From the NCBI GenBank assembly GCA_028279655.1, contig JANQNH010000018.1:310001-374000 (forward strand): a stretch of 64,000 nt of DNA, in the 5' to 3' direction. The stretch is from Candidatus Nanoarchaeia archaeon (GTDB lineage: Archaea > Nanobdellota > Nanobdellia > Woesearchaeales > JACPBV01). The notes under the pieces were generated by a model. It saw only the letters and a program-made list of their open reading frames with translations. It was not told the DNA's origin and did not search any database. The position numbers and the translations under genes were made by a program. Shown here one piece after another: positions 48,038 to 57,754 of the stretch (the first letter of the stretch is position 1; each line of letters starts with the position of its first letter).

Positions 48038-49186
48038 CATCCAGTTGAGGAAAGGGTATTAATTAAGAAAGTATATTACACAAACGAATCACTTAAAGAA
48101 GCAGTTTACTATGTAAATGATGAGTTTGTAAGAGTTGTTAATTCAAGTGGGACATTTGATACAACTTACATAAAACATGGGGGGCAGAGGGTTGCAGAGA
48201 TGAGGGATGATGGGACTAAGTATTTTGTGCATGGGGACCATATCGGATCAAGCTCTCTTTTGTCAGACGAAAGCGGGAATGGAGTGGAGAATAGTTCGTT
48301 CTCTCCATTTGGTGTTGCGTTGTCAGGAGCTAATGAATCGAGGTACAGCTACGAAGGGAAAGAATACGACTCAGCAATTGACCAATACGATTTCCATTTC
48401 AGGGGGTATAAAGCGGAATGGGGAAAATTTGTCCAGCCCGATACATTATTGCAAAACGTATACGACCCACAATTACTTAATAGGTATTCTTTTGAGAGGA
48501 ATAATGCTTGGAAGAACGTTGATGAAAGCGGACATATAGTTGGATTTGTGGAATTGTCTTTTGCTGCGGTATTGGGTGCTGTTTTATTGGCTAATGTAGC
48601 TATGACTGCCTCAGCAGGGGGTGGGCTATTATTGGGAATTATTCATTCATCGATTAAGCAGTTTATGCAAGCTCGTTCAAATGCAAATTTAGCTTTGTCT
48701 GCTGCGAACACGGCCAACAAAGCGGACACTTATTTGAAAGATAGGACAGAAGAGAATAGGAAAGCACTTTATAAGTCATTTGTTGCATTGGCGCTAAATA
48801 TTGCCATGGAAAAAATTGGGGGAGCAAATGGTGGAGCAGACACAAAAAATATCGCTGGTGCGATTGACCAATATTCCCCAGATTATTATGGTAGTATTGT
48901 CACCTTTTTGGGTGCAGTATCTAGTGATAATTTTGATAATACTCTTGTAAGTATTCAACATGTTTATAATAATCCTAGACTAAGCCAAGATATTAAATCT
49001 TCCATAATGGGAAGTATGTTTCATACTTCTGCGAGTGGGAAGAATATCCAATGGTATTATAATCCAAACACAGGACATTATCAATATTGGGTAGGCGAAG
49101 GAAGACCAAGTGACGAAGGGATGGTTCCTATGGGGGGGAAAATCGTCAAAATTGGAGGGGATGATTACTATTGTAAGACTTGCTAA
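48038..49186 (+). pseudogene. 5'-truncated (displaced/orphan) RHS-core tip with a different C-terminal domain
   Basis: HPVEERVLIKKVYYTNESLKEAVYYVNDEFVRVVNSSGTFDTTYIKHGGQRVAE... in frame with ORF 48200..49186; parallels 46312 onward; in-frame stop at 48023 with no upstream ATG. Confidence 0.8.
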
Positions 49187-49233
49187 GTAAGTAAAACACA
49201 AATAATTTATATAGAGATGCTTTTATAATTCTT

Positions 49234-49716
49234 ATGGGATACACAAGTAATTTCATGTGGTCGCTTGTCTTTTTGTTAGGTTCTTTTGTAGGTTTATTCT
49301 TCAATAGGTCCTTTGAGATTAGTAGATACATCCAAAGAAGAACTCAGGAATTAAAAGGTTTGTTTGTTTCGATAACAAGATTAAATGAAAAACATTTTGG
49401 GAGAGTTCTTAGGTTTCTTGTTTTTAATTTGTTTTTAATAGTAGCTATTGCTTCGCTTGAAGGATTGAGTCCCAAATTCCAACTAATATTTTCAAGATAC
49501 TTTTTTAAGCTTAATTTTGCTACACAATTTCTATCCATCTTTTTATTCTTAGTCGCCTACGTGTCGATGCTCTTTAATCACGAGATTTCCTTGGTTGTAT
49601 TAAAGCAAACCTTTTACAAAAACGACTTAAAAAGGAGGAACATTTACTTATTGCTTAGGTTAATCTCTTTCATTCTTGGAATTATGGTCCTACTTTTTTT
49701 GGTTAAGTTAAAATAG
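49234..49716 (+). CDS. 160-aa polytopic membrane protein, candidate immunity protein
   Basis: About four TM segments; immediately downstream of second RHS tip. Confidence 0.5.
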   Translation: MGYTSNFMWSLVFLLGSFVGLFFNRSFEISRYIQRRTQELKGLFVSITRLNEKHFGRVLRFLVFNLFLIVAIASLEGLSPKFQLIFSRYFFKLNFATQFLSIFLFLVAYVSMLFNHEISLVVLKQTFYKNDLKRRNIYLLLRLISFILGIMVLLFLVKLK

Positions 49717-49908
49717 AAATTGTAAGGATTATTCCTCCAAGGACACTAAAAAATAATAAAACAGCTATAAGTGCAAAAGAAGCAAGTAAAGATTTTTTCC
49801 AGTTTTCTTTATACAGATGTTTTATGGTACGTAAAGTTCTATCTTACTCTTTCATTGTTTTGCCGTCTAAGCATACATTTATATTTTCAAAAATCTTGAG
49901 GTGGTTTT

Positions 49909-50648
49909 ATGTATTCAGTTAGACAGATAATCAAAGATAATTGGAAGTTGTTTCTTAAGAAACATAATGTACTTCCTTATCAGAGATACGAGATGGAAAA
50001 AATGCTGAATTGCTCAAGGAATAGCTGCAACAGCAGGATCTGTTCTTCATGCGGGAAAAGGTATGCTGATAATTGGTCAAACCAATTGGTATTTAGACCT
50101 AGGCAACATGTAGTCTTAACTGTTCCTTCCTTTTTAAGGCCGATTCTTAGAGATTGGAATAAGCTTAGTTTACTTATGCAATCTTCTAGGAATTTTTTTC
50201 AATGTTTGGTCTAGACTATAAACTTATAGTGATTCTTCATACTTTTGGAAAAGATATGAAGTTTCATCCACACTTGCATATTTTAACGGACTATAATATA
50301 GATTTCAACTATAAATTTGATAGGGCGTGGAGGAAAATCATCCTAAACAACCTTGGTTTATTATCAAATAGGTACTATTATGGTTATTATGTTTGGTCTG
50401 AAAAGAGAAATTTATACTCAAAAAATGTAGCTAAATATGCAGCAAGGTATGTAAGACATCCAGCAATTGCAAATGGAAGGATAATTGATTATAATAGGAA
50501 AGGAGTTACTTTTTATTATAAAGACGAGGAAGATAATGAATTATTTATAACTAAAAAAATAACTAATTTTATCACTTCTCTAATCCAGCATATACCTCCA
50601 AAGCAGTTCAAGATGATAAGGTATTATGGTGCTTATAGCAGGAAATAA
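49909..50648 (+). pseudogene. IS91-like (Y2-type) transposase in two frames, probably decayed
   Basis: NSCNSRICSSCGKRYADNW, HVVLTVPSFLRPIL; second frame FGKDMKFHPHLHILTDY...AARYVRHPAIANGRI...LIQHIPPKQFKMIRYYGAYSRK; frames meet at aatttttttcaatg. Confidence 0.85.
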
Positions 50649-50792
50649 AAAAAATACCTAATTGTTTTAGGAAGTGTAAGCATTAGGTTTCATGAATAAA
50701 TTGCTGGGCTGTACTATACAAATTAGTCCAAAAAGCGAAATATTTATATATGTAGTCAATATATCTACAATAGTAGATAAAAGGTAAACAAT

Positions 50793-51368
50793 ATGTTAGG
50801 ACACTTATTTACATCAAAAACCAGGATAAATATATTATCCTTGCTTATGTTTAATCAGGATAGGGAATACCATCTAAGGGAGATTGCTAGACTTATCAAC
50901 ATATCTCCAAAATATGTTGGCATGGAGTTAGAAAAACTATTGAGAATAAAACTTGTCAATAAGTATGAAAAAGGAAATATGAATATCTATTCAATCAATA
51001 AAAACAATATTATTCTTAATGAGCTGAAACAAATATTTCTCAAAACAGATTATCTCGGAGAATTAGTCAGGAAAGAGCTAAAGGAAAAGGTCAAATACGC
51101 TTTTATCTATGGCTCATTTGCAAAAGGAGAAGAAACTGAAAGCAGCGATATTGACTTATTTGTTATCGGTGATATGGAAGAAGACGATTTGATAAGGATA
51201 ATCCAGAAATTGGAAAAAACAACCAACAGAGAGATTAATTATGTATTATGGAGTGAGAATACATTTCAGCAAAGGGCAAAAAGCCATCATTTATTGAAAA
51301 CACTTAAAAAGTCAAAGGTAATCATGCTTATAGGCGATGAAAGTGAATTCAAGAAATCAATCAGGTAA
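50793..51368 (+). CDS. wHTH plus MNT-type minimal nucleotidyltransferase
   Basis: REYHLREIARLINISPKYVGMELEKL; FIYGSFAKGEETESSDIDLFVIG. Confidence 0.87.
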   Translation: MLGHLFTSKTRINILSLLMFNQDREYHLREIARLINISPKYVGMELEKLLRIKLVNKYEKGNMNIYSINKNNIILNELKQIFLKTDYLGELVRKELKEKVKYAFIYGSFAKGEETESSDIDLFVIGDMEEDDLIRIIQKLEKTTNREINYVLWSENTFQQRAKSHHLLKTLKKSKVIMLIGDESEFKKSIR

Positions 51369-51765
51369 GTGGGAGAGGATAACAAAAGACGATAATTTGG
51401 TTGATAACGCTTTACAATTAGCTGAAAGAGATATTAAAACAGCAAACGATGTATACAACAACAGAGATTATGACTGGGCATTCTCTATAGCTTATAATGC
51501 AATGCTGCAAGCAGGCAGAGCATTAATGTTTTCTGAAGGTTACAGACCGAAGGGAGAAGCAAAGCACGTATCTGTCATTGAATTTGTCAAAAAGAAATTC
51601 GGTAGTGACTTTGCTGACAAGATACTCTTTATGTTTAACAAAATAAGAAAGAAAAGGCACATTGCTGTATATGAGCAAGTAAATATTATTAGTGAGGACG
51701 AAGCAGAAAATGCCCTGAATACAGCAAAGGAGTTTGTTGGTAAGGTCAAAGAGCTTATTGAATAG
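51337..51765 (+). CDS. HEPN-domain protein
   Basis: DNALQLAERDIKTANDVYNNRDYDWAFSIAYNAMLQAGRALMFSEGYRPKGEAKH; RKKRHIAVYE; overlaps the MNT gene. Confidence 0.83.
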   Translation: MKVNSRNQSGKWERITKDDNLVDNALQLAERDIKTANDVYNNRDYDWAFSIAYNAMLQAGRALMFSEGYRPKGEAKHVSVIEFVKKKFGSDFADKILFMFNKIRKKRHIAVYEQVNIISEDEAENALNTAKEFVGKVKELIE

Positions 51766-51955
51766 TATATTGAACTATCTTTCTTATACTTATGACCATT
51801 AAGATTGCTTTGCTAATCTGGTGCAGTTGAAGACTTCTATTGAAGATGATAAGGCTATTACTAAAAATTCTCCCTTTATCCTTCCAGCCTTTAGGCTTGG
51901 GGAGGATGTCAGATACCAAACCAATGAAAATACCCTACTAGGACGGCTATGATCC

Positions 51956-52360
51956 TTACTCCACTTTACTTTCAACTATCCTTTTGAGCTTCCTAATAAT
52001 ATTCTCAAAGACCGGCTTATTCCTTTTGATATAAGAGGAATTCACTAGAACACCATAGTATACGATACTGTTCCTTCTTTTCCTTAATGTGTCCAGAACA
52101 ACAATTTCATTCTCGCTAAACTCGTTCTTATAATTCAACCTTATGTATTCTATAAGATCCTTATGGCTTAACGTTTTATACCCCTCAGCAAAAAGCAGGG
52201 CTGTAATGAGTTCCTTACAAATTTCATAATAGCTTTCAGCAAGCAAAGAACTTTCTTTTTCTGAATCAAAATTTGAAAGTTTGCTTATTCTTAGGGCTGT
52301 TAGACTTAGTAACCCTTTTGCCCGTTCAGGGTCTTTTTCAATCTTTATTAACTCCATCAA
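51956..52360 (-). CDS. HEPN-domain protein
   Basis: LLAESYYEICKELITALLFAEGYKTLSHKDLIEYI; LRKRRNSIVYYG. Confidence 0.8.
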   Translation of the reverse strand: MMELIKIEKDPERAKGLLSLTALRISKLSNFDSEKESSLLAESYYEICKELITALLFAEGYKTLSHKDLIEYIRLNYKNEFSENEIVVLDTLRKRRNSIVYYGVLVNSSYIKRNKPVFENIIRKLKRIVESKVE

Positions 52361-52890
52361 AACACCTTGATATACCCATTAAGCTTTATGCCATTTAGTA
52401 CATTGTTTCTTAGCTCTTTTGGCAGTTTGTTAATATCTTCTGAGAAAAATAGTTGTATCTCCCTATTTATTATCTTTTCGTATTTTTCAATATCCAGCTT
52501 CTTTTCGCTGCTTTGGATATAGATATCGATGTCGCTTTTCTCTGTGTCTTCTCCTTTTGCGCATGATCCGAAAAGTATAATGGCATCAGGAACACATTTT
52601 TCATTTAGGTATTGTATTAACCCGCAATCATTTAGGAACATAAGCCAATTGATTTTCTTATAGAACCTGAATTTCTCAGAATCAAAATTCGCAACATAGT
52701 ATTTGAATATTTCGTCCTTCTTTTCTACTATAAGGTTTTCCTTTATAAGCCTATTGAGGTGTATCTTTATCGAGGTTGATGCTAACTTTACCTTCCTGCT
52801 TAGTTCCCTTATGTGCCTTTTTTTGAGGGGACTTTCCAGAAACTCCTTCAACACAACCCAAATGCTACATTTTTGTATCATATGTAACAT
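52357..52890 (-). CDS. wHTH plus MNT-type minimal nucleotidyltransferase
   Basis: KRHIRELSRKVKLASTSIKIHLNRLIKENLI; ILFGSCAKGEDTEKSDIDIYIQ. Confidence 0.85.
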   Translation of the reverse strand: MLHMIQKCSIWVVLKEFLESPLKKRHIRELSRKVKLASTSIKIHLNRLIKENLIVEKKDEIFKYYVANFDSEKFRFYKKINWLMFLNDCGLIQYLNEKCVPDAIILFGSCAKGEDTEKSDIDIYIQSSEKKLDIEKYEKIINREIQLFFSEDINKLPKELRNNVLNGIKLNGYIKVF

Positions 52891-53003
52891 AAATATATCA
52901 ACTGATATATAAATGTTTCTCTTTTTCCAATTGTTACTTAGTCTTTAAGCCTAACCTACGACGCAAATGGCAATTGAATAACAGGAGATGGCTTTTATAA
53001 TAG

Positions 53004-54041
53004 CTATCTAGAGAATTTCTTAAACAGTTTCATATGTTCATCTGCTATCTTTGGCCAATTTGCCTCTTTTCTGTAGGTCTCTAACCCTTTTTTGTAATGA
53101 TCATAGTTCTTGAATACCTTCTTTATACCCTGGGCAAGGGCTTTTGGGTTTCTTGAAGGGACTACTTCTCCGAACCCGAACCTTTCTACCATCTCGTACA
53201 ATGCTCCTGTCCTGGTTACGACAACAGGGAGGGACCATGCGACTGAGTTGTGGAGTATCCCTGACTGGTAGGGTGCCCAGGTGTGGGGCAGGACAACTAT
53301 GTTTGCCTCTTTGTATAATCTCTCTTTCTCTTTTTCATCTATCCATCTGAAGCTGGTCTTTATTTTAGCTTTTGACCTGTTTAGGGATGTGAGGATCTCC
53401 TGCTTTACTTCCTTATCTACAAATCCTCCTGCTATGGTAAGGCTGTAATCAGGAAGATATTTCATGGCCCTTATAAGATAGGGGATGCCTTTTCCTTTGG
53501 AGATCATACCAAAGCACAGGATATTCTTTTTGTTCTTTCTTTTTGGGATGTTGTTCAATCTTAGGCCATGGTATATCGTTATAATCTTTTTTGTCCTGTA
53601 CTTTCTCTGTAGGAACTCCTGCTGTTTAGGGGTGTGTACTATTATCTTCTTTGCTTTTTTTATGATGTTTTTTTCGATCAGTGCAAGGATCTTGTTTCTA
53701 AGACCTTTTGTCGAGTAATGGACCTCGTGGAGGGTGACTATGACAGGGATGTTCTGGTCCAGGGCCCTTATGAGATTATAGTTAAGGGTGTATTTTCCAA
53801 ACAGAGTTGGGACGTACTGTATGTTCAGAAGATCCAGCTTTTCTTTTTTTATAATCTTTTTTAGGTCTCTCTTCAGTCTGAATGATTTGAAGTTTATCCT
53901 GTAATCAGAGTTGCTGGCTTTTCTTCCAATGGTCACTATGTGTTTCTTGTTTTCCTTTAAACCTCTGAGGATATTGTCAGAGTAGATGGCAATCCCGTCT
54001 TTTTCAGGAGGGAAAGGGCTGAGTATTCCTATCTTTAGCAT
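53004..54041 (-). CDS. Glycosyltransferase family 1/4-type
   Basis: ILSPFPPEKDGIAIYSDNIL, IYHGLRL, FGMISKGKGIPYLIRAM, YQSGILHNSVAWSLPVVVT. Confidence 0.87.
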   Translation of the reverse strand: MLKIGILSPFPPEKDGIAIYSDNILRGLKENKKHIVTIGRKASNSDYRINFKSFRLKRDLKKIIKKEKLDLLNIQYVPTLFGKYTLNYNLIRALDQNIPVIVTLHEVHYSTKGLRNKILALIEKNIIKKAKKIIVHTPKQQEFLQRKYRTKKIITIYHGLRLNNIPKRKNKKNILCFGMISKGKGIPYLIRAMKYLPDYSLTIAGGFVDKEVKQEILTSLNRSKAKIKTSFRWIDEKEKERLYKEANIVVLPHTWAPYQSGILHNSVAWSLPVVVTRTGALYEMVERFGFGEVVPSRNPKALAQGIKKVFKNYDHYKKGLETYRKEANWPKIADEHMKLFKKFSR

Positions 54042-55945
54042 TTTTTCAAGATTTCCTGGTTTAATCTTATGTTTAGATGGGGGTAGTCTTTTTTGTTAAG
54101 CAGGGGAGTTATCTTGCATATGTTGTCCTTGTAGCTTATCCCATTCTGCAGCAGTATCCAGGATCCTCTTACCTCTAAGATCCCATAGTCTTCGTTGTTT
54201 ATTATGTGTGTTGGATCGTCTGCTATCTTCTTTACATTGCCTGCCCTTCTGGTGTCTGTTACAGCTTCACTCAGGTCCAGGAGAAGATATTTTGGAGGTC
54301 CTGCTTCATACATCCTCAGGGGAGGCCCGTTGAAGGTTGTCTGGTTCCATCTGACAAAATGATACAACATAAATGCATCGTCTCTTTGGCTTAAGTGGGG
54401 CATAATCCAGTTTGTTGAGGCAACTGAGTCGTCCGGGCCTATCCTGGAAAGCAAGTGGTGTCCGTTTTCTACATGCTCTGTCCTTATATTAAATGAATTG
54501 TAGTCATGCAGGATTGTGAATGGGGAGTAAGCAAGGAAAGACAGGATGGCTGTGCTTAATATGAATACAGCAGCCATGTTTGTTATGTCTTTTTTTAGGT
54601 GTTTCTTTAAGAAGTTCTTTATCAGGTAGATCCCATATACGCTGGATACTATAACAAACGGGAGTATGGATGCCTGACGGTGGGTTACTATCTCACCGAT
54701 CCCCATCTTTGTGAAGAAGACAGTCATACCTATCTGGAATATTGGGAGAAGTATTATCGGTGAAAATAAGACAAACAATCCCAGGCCAATAGGGAGTGCA
54801 AGGAGTACAAGGAAAGGCATATTTTGGGTGAGTATTGCCATAGGTGTGAGGAGCTTTTCTATAACTATCTCTATCATGCCTTTGTCAGTGAGGTAGGCAA
54901 ATCCTACAGGGGAGAAGTGAGGTATTATCACCTTGAAATTTATGTATGTCCATATGGCACCTATCAATATGCTTGTTATGGCCAGTGCGGGTTTTTTGTA
55001 TCTTATCAGGATGTATATCCCGAAGGTTATGAACAATAATGGGATGTGCTCTTTGCAAAGCCCTGCAGTCCCAAGGAGGATAAGAGAGGTTATGAATCTC
55101 TTTTTTTCAAGAAAGTACAAGGAAAATAGTATAAATGGGATGGCTAAGGTGACTGGATGGAAGTCAAACAGGTTCATATACTGGGTAGAGGGATGGATGA
55201 GGTATGCTAATGACATCACTAACGCTATGTTCTTGTTAAGAATTTTTTTTGTCAAAAGATATATGGGTATTGCCCCCAATGCTATAGCTATTGTCTGTAG
55301 GACAACAAGGGTTATGGGGCTTGAGTAGATCCAGTAGAAAGGAGCTATAAGGAAAAGGATTGGCTGCACGTGGTCTCCGAGCATTGGTGTCTCTATCACA
55401 CTCAAGGTGATTATCTCCCCTCTGCTGTAGCCCCATACGGTCTGGTCATAGATCGCCAGGTCATATGCAGTTGAGTGGAAGGACATATGCTTAAGTATGG
55501 CTAATGTTGAGAATATGAGGATGTATAATATTATCAATATGGCCAGTATCTTTTTATGTTTTAACCTTGGCTTTAGCTTTTTTTTGAAGAAGATCGCTTT
55601 TAATCCTATGAAAAGGGAAAGGGATATCAGGAGGAGAAGGTAGGATGGCAGGTTAGAGGCTCTGCTCATGTTCTCTGGAATTTTTATCAGATATCTTACT
55701 GGGAAGAAAATTAGTATAAGGAATGGTATGAAGGTGAGAGCGTCTTTTTTTAGATCATTCCTGGTTATCTTTGAATAAAGATACCATACTGCAAGTGTCA
55801 ATAATATGAATAATACGGAGTTTATTACTGCTGCTTTGGGATTTATAAGTCCAATTCCAAAGGCAAGGTCAAAAACGAAAAGTCCAATCAGGATCCCTGC
55901 TATTATTGGGAAGATAAAAGCGAGATTCTTGGTTTTTGTATCCAT
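54035..55945 (-). CDS. DUF2079-like polytopic membrane protein
   Basis: STAYDLAIYDQTVWGYSRGEI, LGDHVQPILFLIAPFYWIYSS. Confidence 0.8.
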   Translation of the reverse strand: MDTKTKNLAFIFPIIAGILIGLFVFDLAFGIGLINPKAAVINSVLFILLTLAVWYLYSKITRNDLKKDALTFIPFLILIFFPVRYLIKIPENMSRASNLPSYLLLLISLSLFIGLKAIFFKKKLKPRLKHKKILAILIILYILIFSTLAILKHMSFHSTAYDLAIYDQTVWGYSRGEIITLSVIETPMLGDHVQPILFLIAPFYWIYSSPITLVVLQTIAIALGAIPIYLLTKKILNKNIALVMSLAYLIHPSTQYMNLFDFHPVTLAIPFILFSLYFLEKKRFITSLILLGTAGLCKEHIPLLFITFGIYILIRYKKPALAITSILIGAIWTYINFKVIIPHFSPVGFAYLTDKGMIEIVIEKLLTPMAILTQNMPFLVLLALPIGLGLFVLFSPIILLPIFQIGMTVFFTKMGIGEIVTHRQASILPFVIVSSVYGIYLIKNFLKKHLKKDITNMAAVFILSTAILSFLAYSPFTILHDYNSFNIRTEHVENGHHLLSRIGPDDSVASTNWIMPHLSQRDDAFMLYHFVRWNQTTFNGPPLRMYEAGPPKYLLLDLSEAVTDTRRAGNVKKIADDPTHIINNEDYGILEVRGSWILLQNGISYKDNICKITPLLNKKDYPHLNIRLNQEILKKC

Positions 55946-55950
55946 TTTAC

Positions 55951-56646
55951 CTAATTTTTGAACCTGATCTTTATGATCCTGAGCACATACATCATACCAT
56001 ACTTTGCTATAGAGGTTATGTACTGGGCTGTCTTTGATTCTCCTAGCTTTCTTTCTGTGAATACATAGGGTACCTCTTTAACCTTAAATCCTTTTCTTGT
56101 ACATTTGTAAAGGAATTCAATGCAATACTCTCCATGGCCTTTTGGGTTGTACTTGATCCTGTCAAATACCTTTCTTTTTGCTGCTACAAACCCGCTGTCA
56201 TAGTCCAGGACCTTGAAGTTAAGAACAATATTAGCAAAGAGGTTTATCATCTTGCTTGTCAGGACCCTCAAAGGCCCTCTTTTATCTCTTCCTCCTTTTA
56301 TGTATCTTGATCCAACTGCTACATCGTTATTATCGAGGGCAGAGACCATCCTTGGTATAACCTCTGGAGGCATTGAGAGATCAGCGTCCATCCATACAAT
56401 GATGTTGCCCTGGGCTGCTTGTATTCCCCTGTATATGGCGGATCCTACTCCTCTTTCCTTTTTTCTTATAATTGCTCTTACATTCTTAAGCCTGGATGCG
56501 ATCTCTCCTGTCTTGTCAGGGCTGTTATCATCTACAACAAGGATCTCCTTTAGACCCTTTATGCTCTTATTCAGCCTTCTAACCATATCCTTGATGTTCA
56601 TGCTTTCGTTATAGGTAGGCAATATTACAGAAACATTATTTTCCAT
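55951..56646 (-). CDS. Family 2 glycosyltransferase, dolichol-phosphate mannosyltransferase-like
   Basis: VILPTYNESMNIKDMVRRL, VVDDNSPDKTGEIA, MDADLSMPPEVIP. Confidence 0.9.
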   Translation of the reverse strand: MENNVSVILPTYNESMNIKDMVRRLNKSIKGLKEILVVDDNSPDKTGEIASRLKNVRAIIRKKERGVGSAIYRGIQAAQGNIIVWMDADLSMPPEVIPRMVSALDNNDVAVGSRYIKGGRDKRGPLRVLTSKMINLFANIVLNFKVLDYDSGFVAAKRKVFDRIKYNPKGHGEYCIEFLYKCTRKGFKVKEVPYVFTERKLGESKTAQYITSIAKYGMMYVLRIIKIRFKN

Positions 56647-57754
56647 TTTTTATCTCAACTATTTTTTCCACTGCCTCTTTTATCTGCTCTTCGGTCAATG
56701 AACTGCTTGACGGGAGGTATAATCCTTTTTCATACAGCATGTCTGAAACAGGGTAATTGCCTTTTGTGTCTGGGAATCTTTCATCATCTTCCTGGAATAT
56801 GGGTTGAAGGTGCATGGGATAGAAGAAGGATCTGGTATCTATTCCTTTTTCTTTGAGCTTTTCCATAAGCTCTTCTTTTTTTACTCCGAATTCCTTTTCA
56901 ACAAGTACCCCATACATCCAATAGACGTTCTTTGCCCAGTCTTCTTCTGGTGGTGTGGTAATCCCTTCTACTTCTTTCAACAATTCGTTGTATAGTCTTG
57001 CGTTGTTTATCCTTGATTCCACCAACTGATCTGCATTTTCCATCTGTGCAAGCCCTATTGCTGCCTGTATGTTGGTCATCCTGTAATTAAATCCAAGTTC
57101 ATTGTGGATGAATCTGGGTTTTGTGAAGGCATGGTTCCTCAGCAGTCTTGCTTTTTCTGCTATCTTCTCATCGTCGGTTACTATCATCCCTCCTTCTCCT
57201 GTTGTTATTATCTTATTGCCATAGAATGAGAAGCATCCGATATCTCCGATGCTTCCTGTTTTCTTTTCTTTGTATAAGGCTCCGTGGGATTCTGCTGCAT
57301 CTTCTACTATCTTCAGGTCGTGCTTTTCAGCTATGTTTTTTATCTTGTCCATGTCACATGGATGTCCATAGGTATGCATGGGCATGATTGCTTTTGTTTT
57401 ATCTGTGATCTTTTCCTCTATTAGTTTAGGATCCATATTCCATGTCTTGTCTTCAGAGTCGATCAAAATGGGCCTGGCCTGGGAGTATATGACTGCATTG
57501 GCAGTAGCTATCATGGTGAAATCAGGTATTATAACCTCGTCTCCTTTCTTTATACCTATTGATTCTAATGCAAGATGCAGAGCTGTTGTACCGTTGGAGC
57601 ATGCAATCCCATATTTTGTGCTGCAGAATTCGCTGAACTTTTCCTCAAAGAGTTTTATGTATTTTCCTGCAGAGGATATCCAGTTGGTCTTGATGCAATC
57701 CTCTACATATTTCAGTTCGTTTCCTTTTAGCGTAGGCTCACAAACAGGGATCAT
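56636..57754 (-). CDS. DegT/DnrJ/EryC1-type sugar aminotransferase
   Basis: NGTTALHLALESIGIKKGDEVIIPDFTMIATANAV, CFSFYGNKIITTGEGGMIVTDD. Confidence 0.92.
   Translation of the reverse strand: MIPVCEPTLKGNELKYVEDCIKTNWISSAGKYIKLFEEKFSEFCSTKYGIACSNGTTALHLALESIGIKKGDEVIIPDFTMIATANAVIYSQARPILIDSEDKTWNMDPKLIEEKITDKTKAIMPMHTYGHPCDMDKIKNIAEKHDLKIVEDAAESHGALYKEKKTGSIGDIGCFSFYGNKIITTGEGGMIVTDDEKIAEKARLLRNHAFTKPRFIHNELGFNYRMTNIQAAIGLAQMENADQLVESRINNARLYNELLKEVEGITTPPEEDWAKNVYWMYGVLVEKEFGVKKEELMEKLKEKGIDTRSFFYPMHLQPIFQEDDERFPDTKGNYPVSDMLYEKGLYLPSSSSLTEEQIKEAVEKIVEIKNGK

Noticed and set aside
49718-49830. Minus-strand short TM-like reading frame (HLYKENWKKSLLASFALIAVLLFFSVLGGIILTISILT)
   Set aside because: Preceded by an in-frame stop with no ATG/GTG/TTG start found; likely fragment or chance
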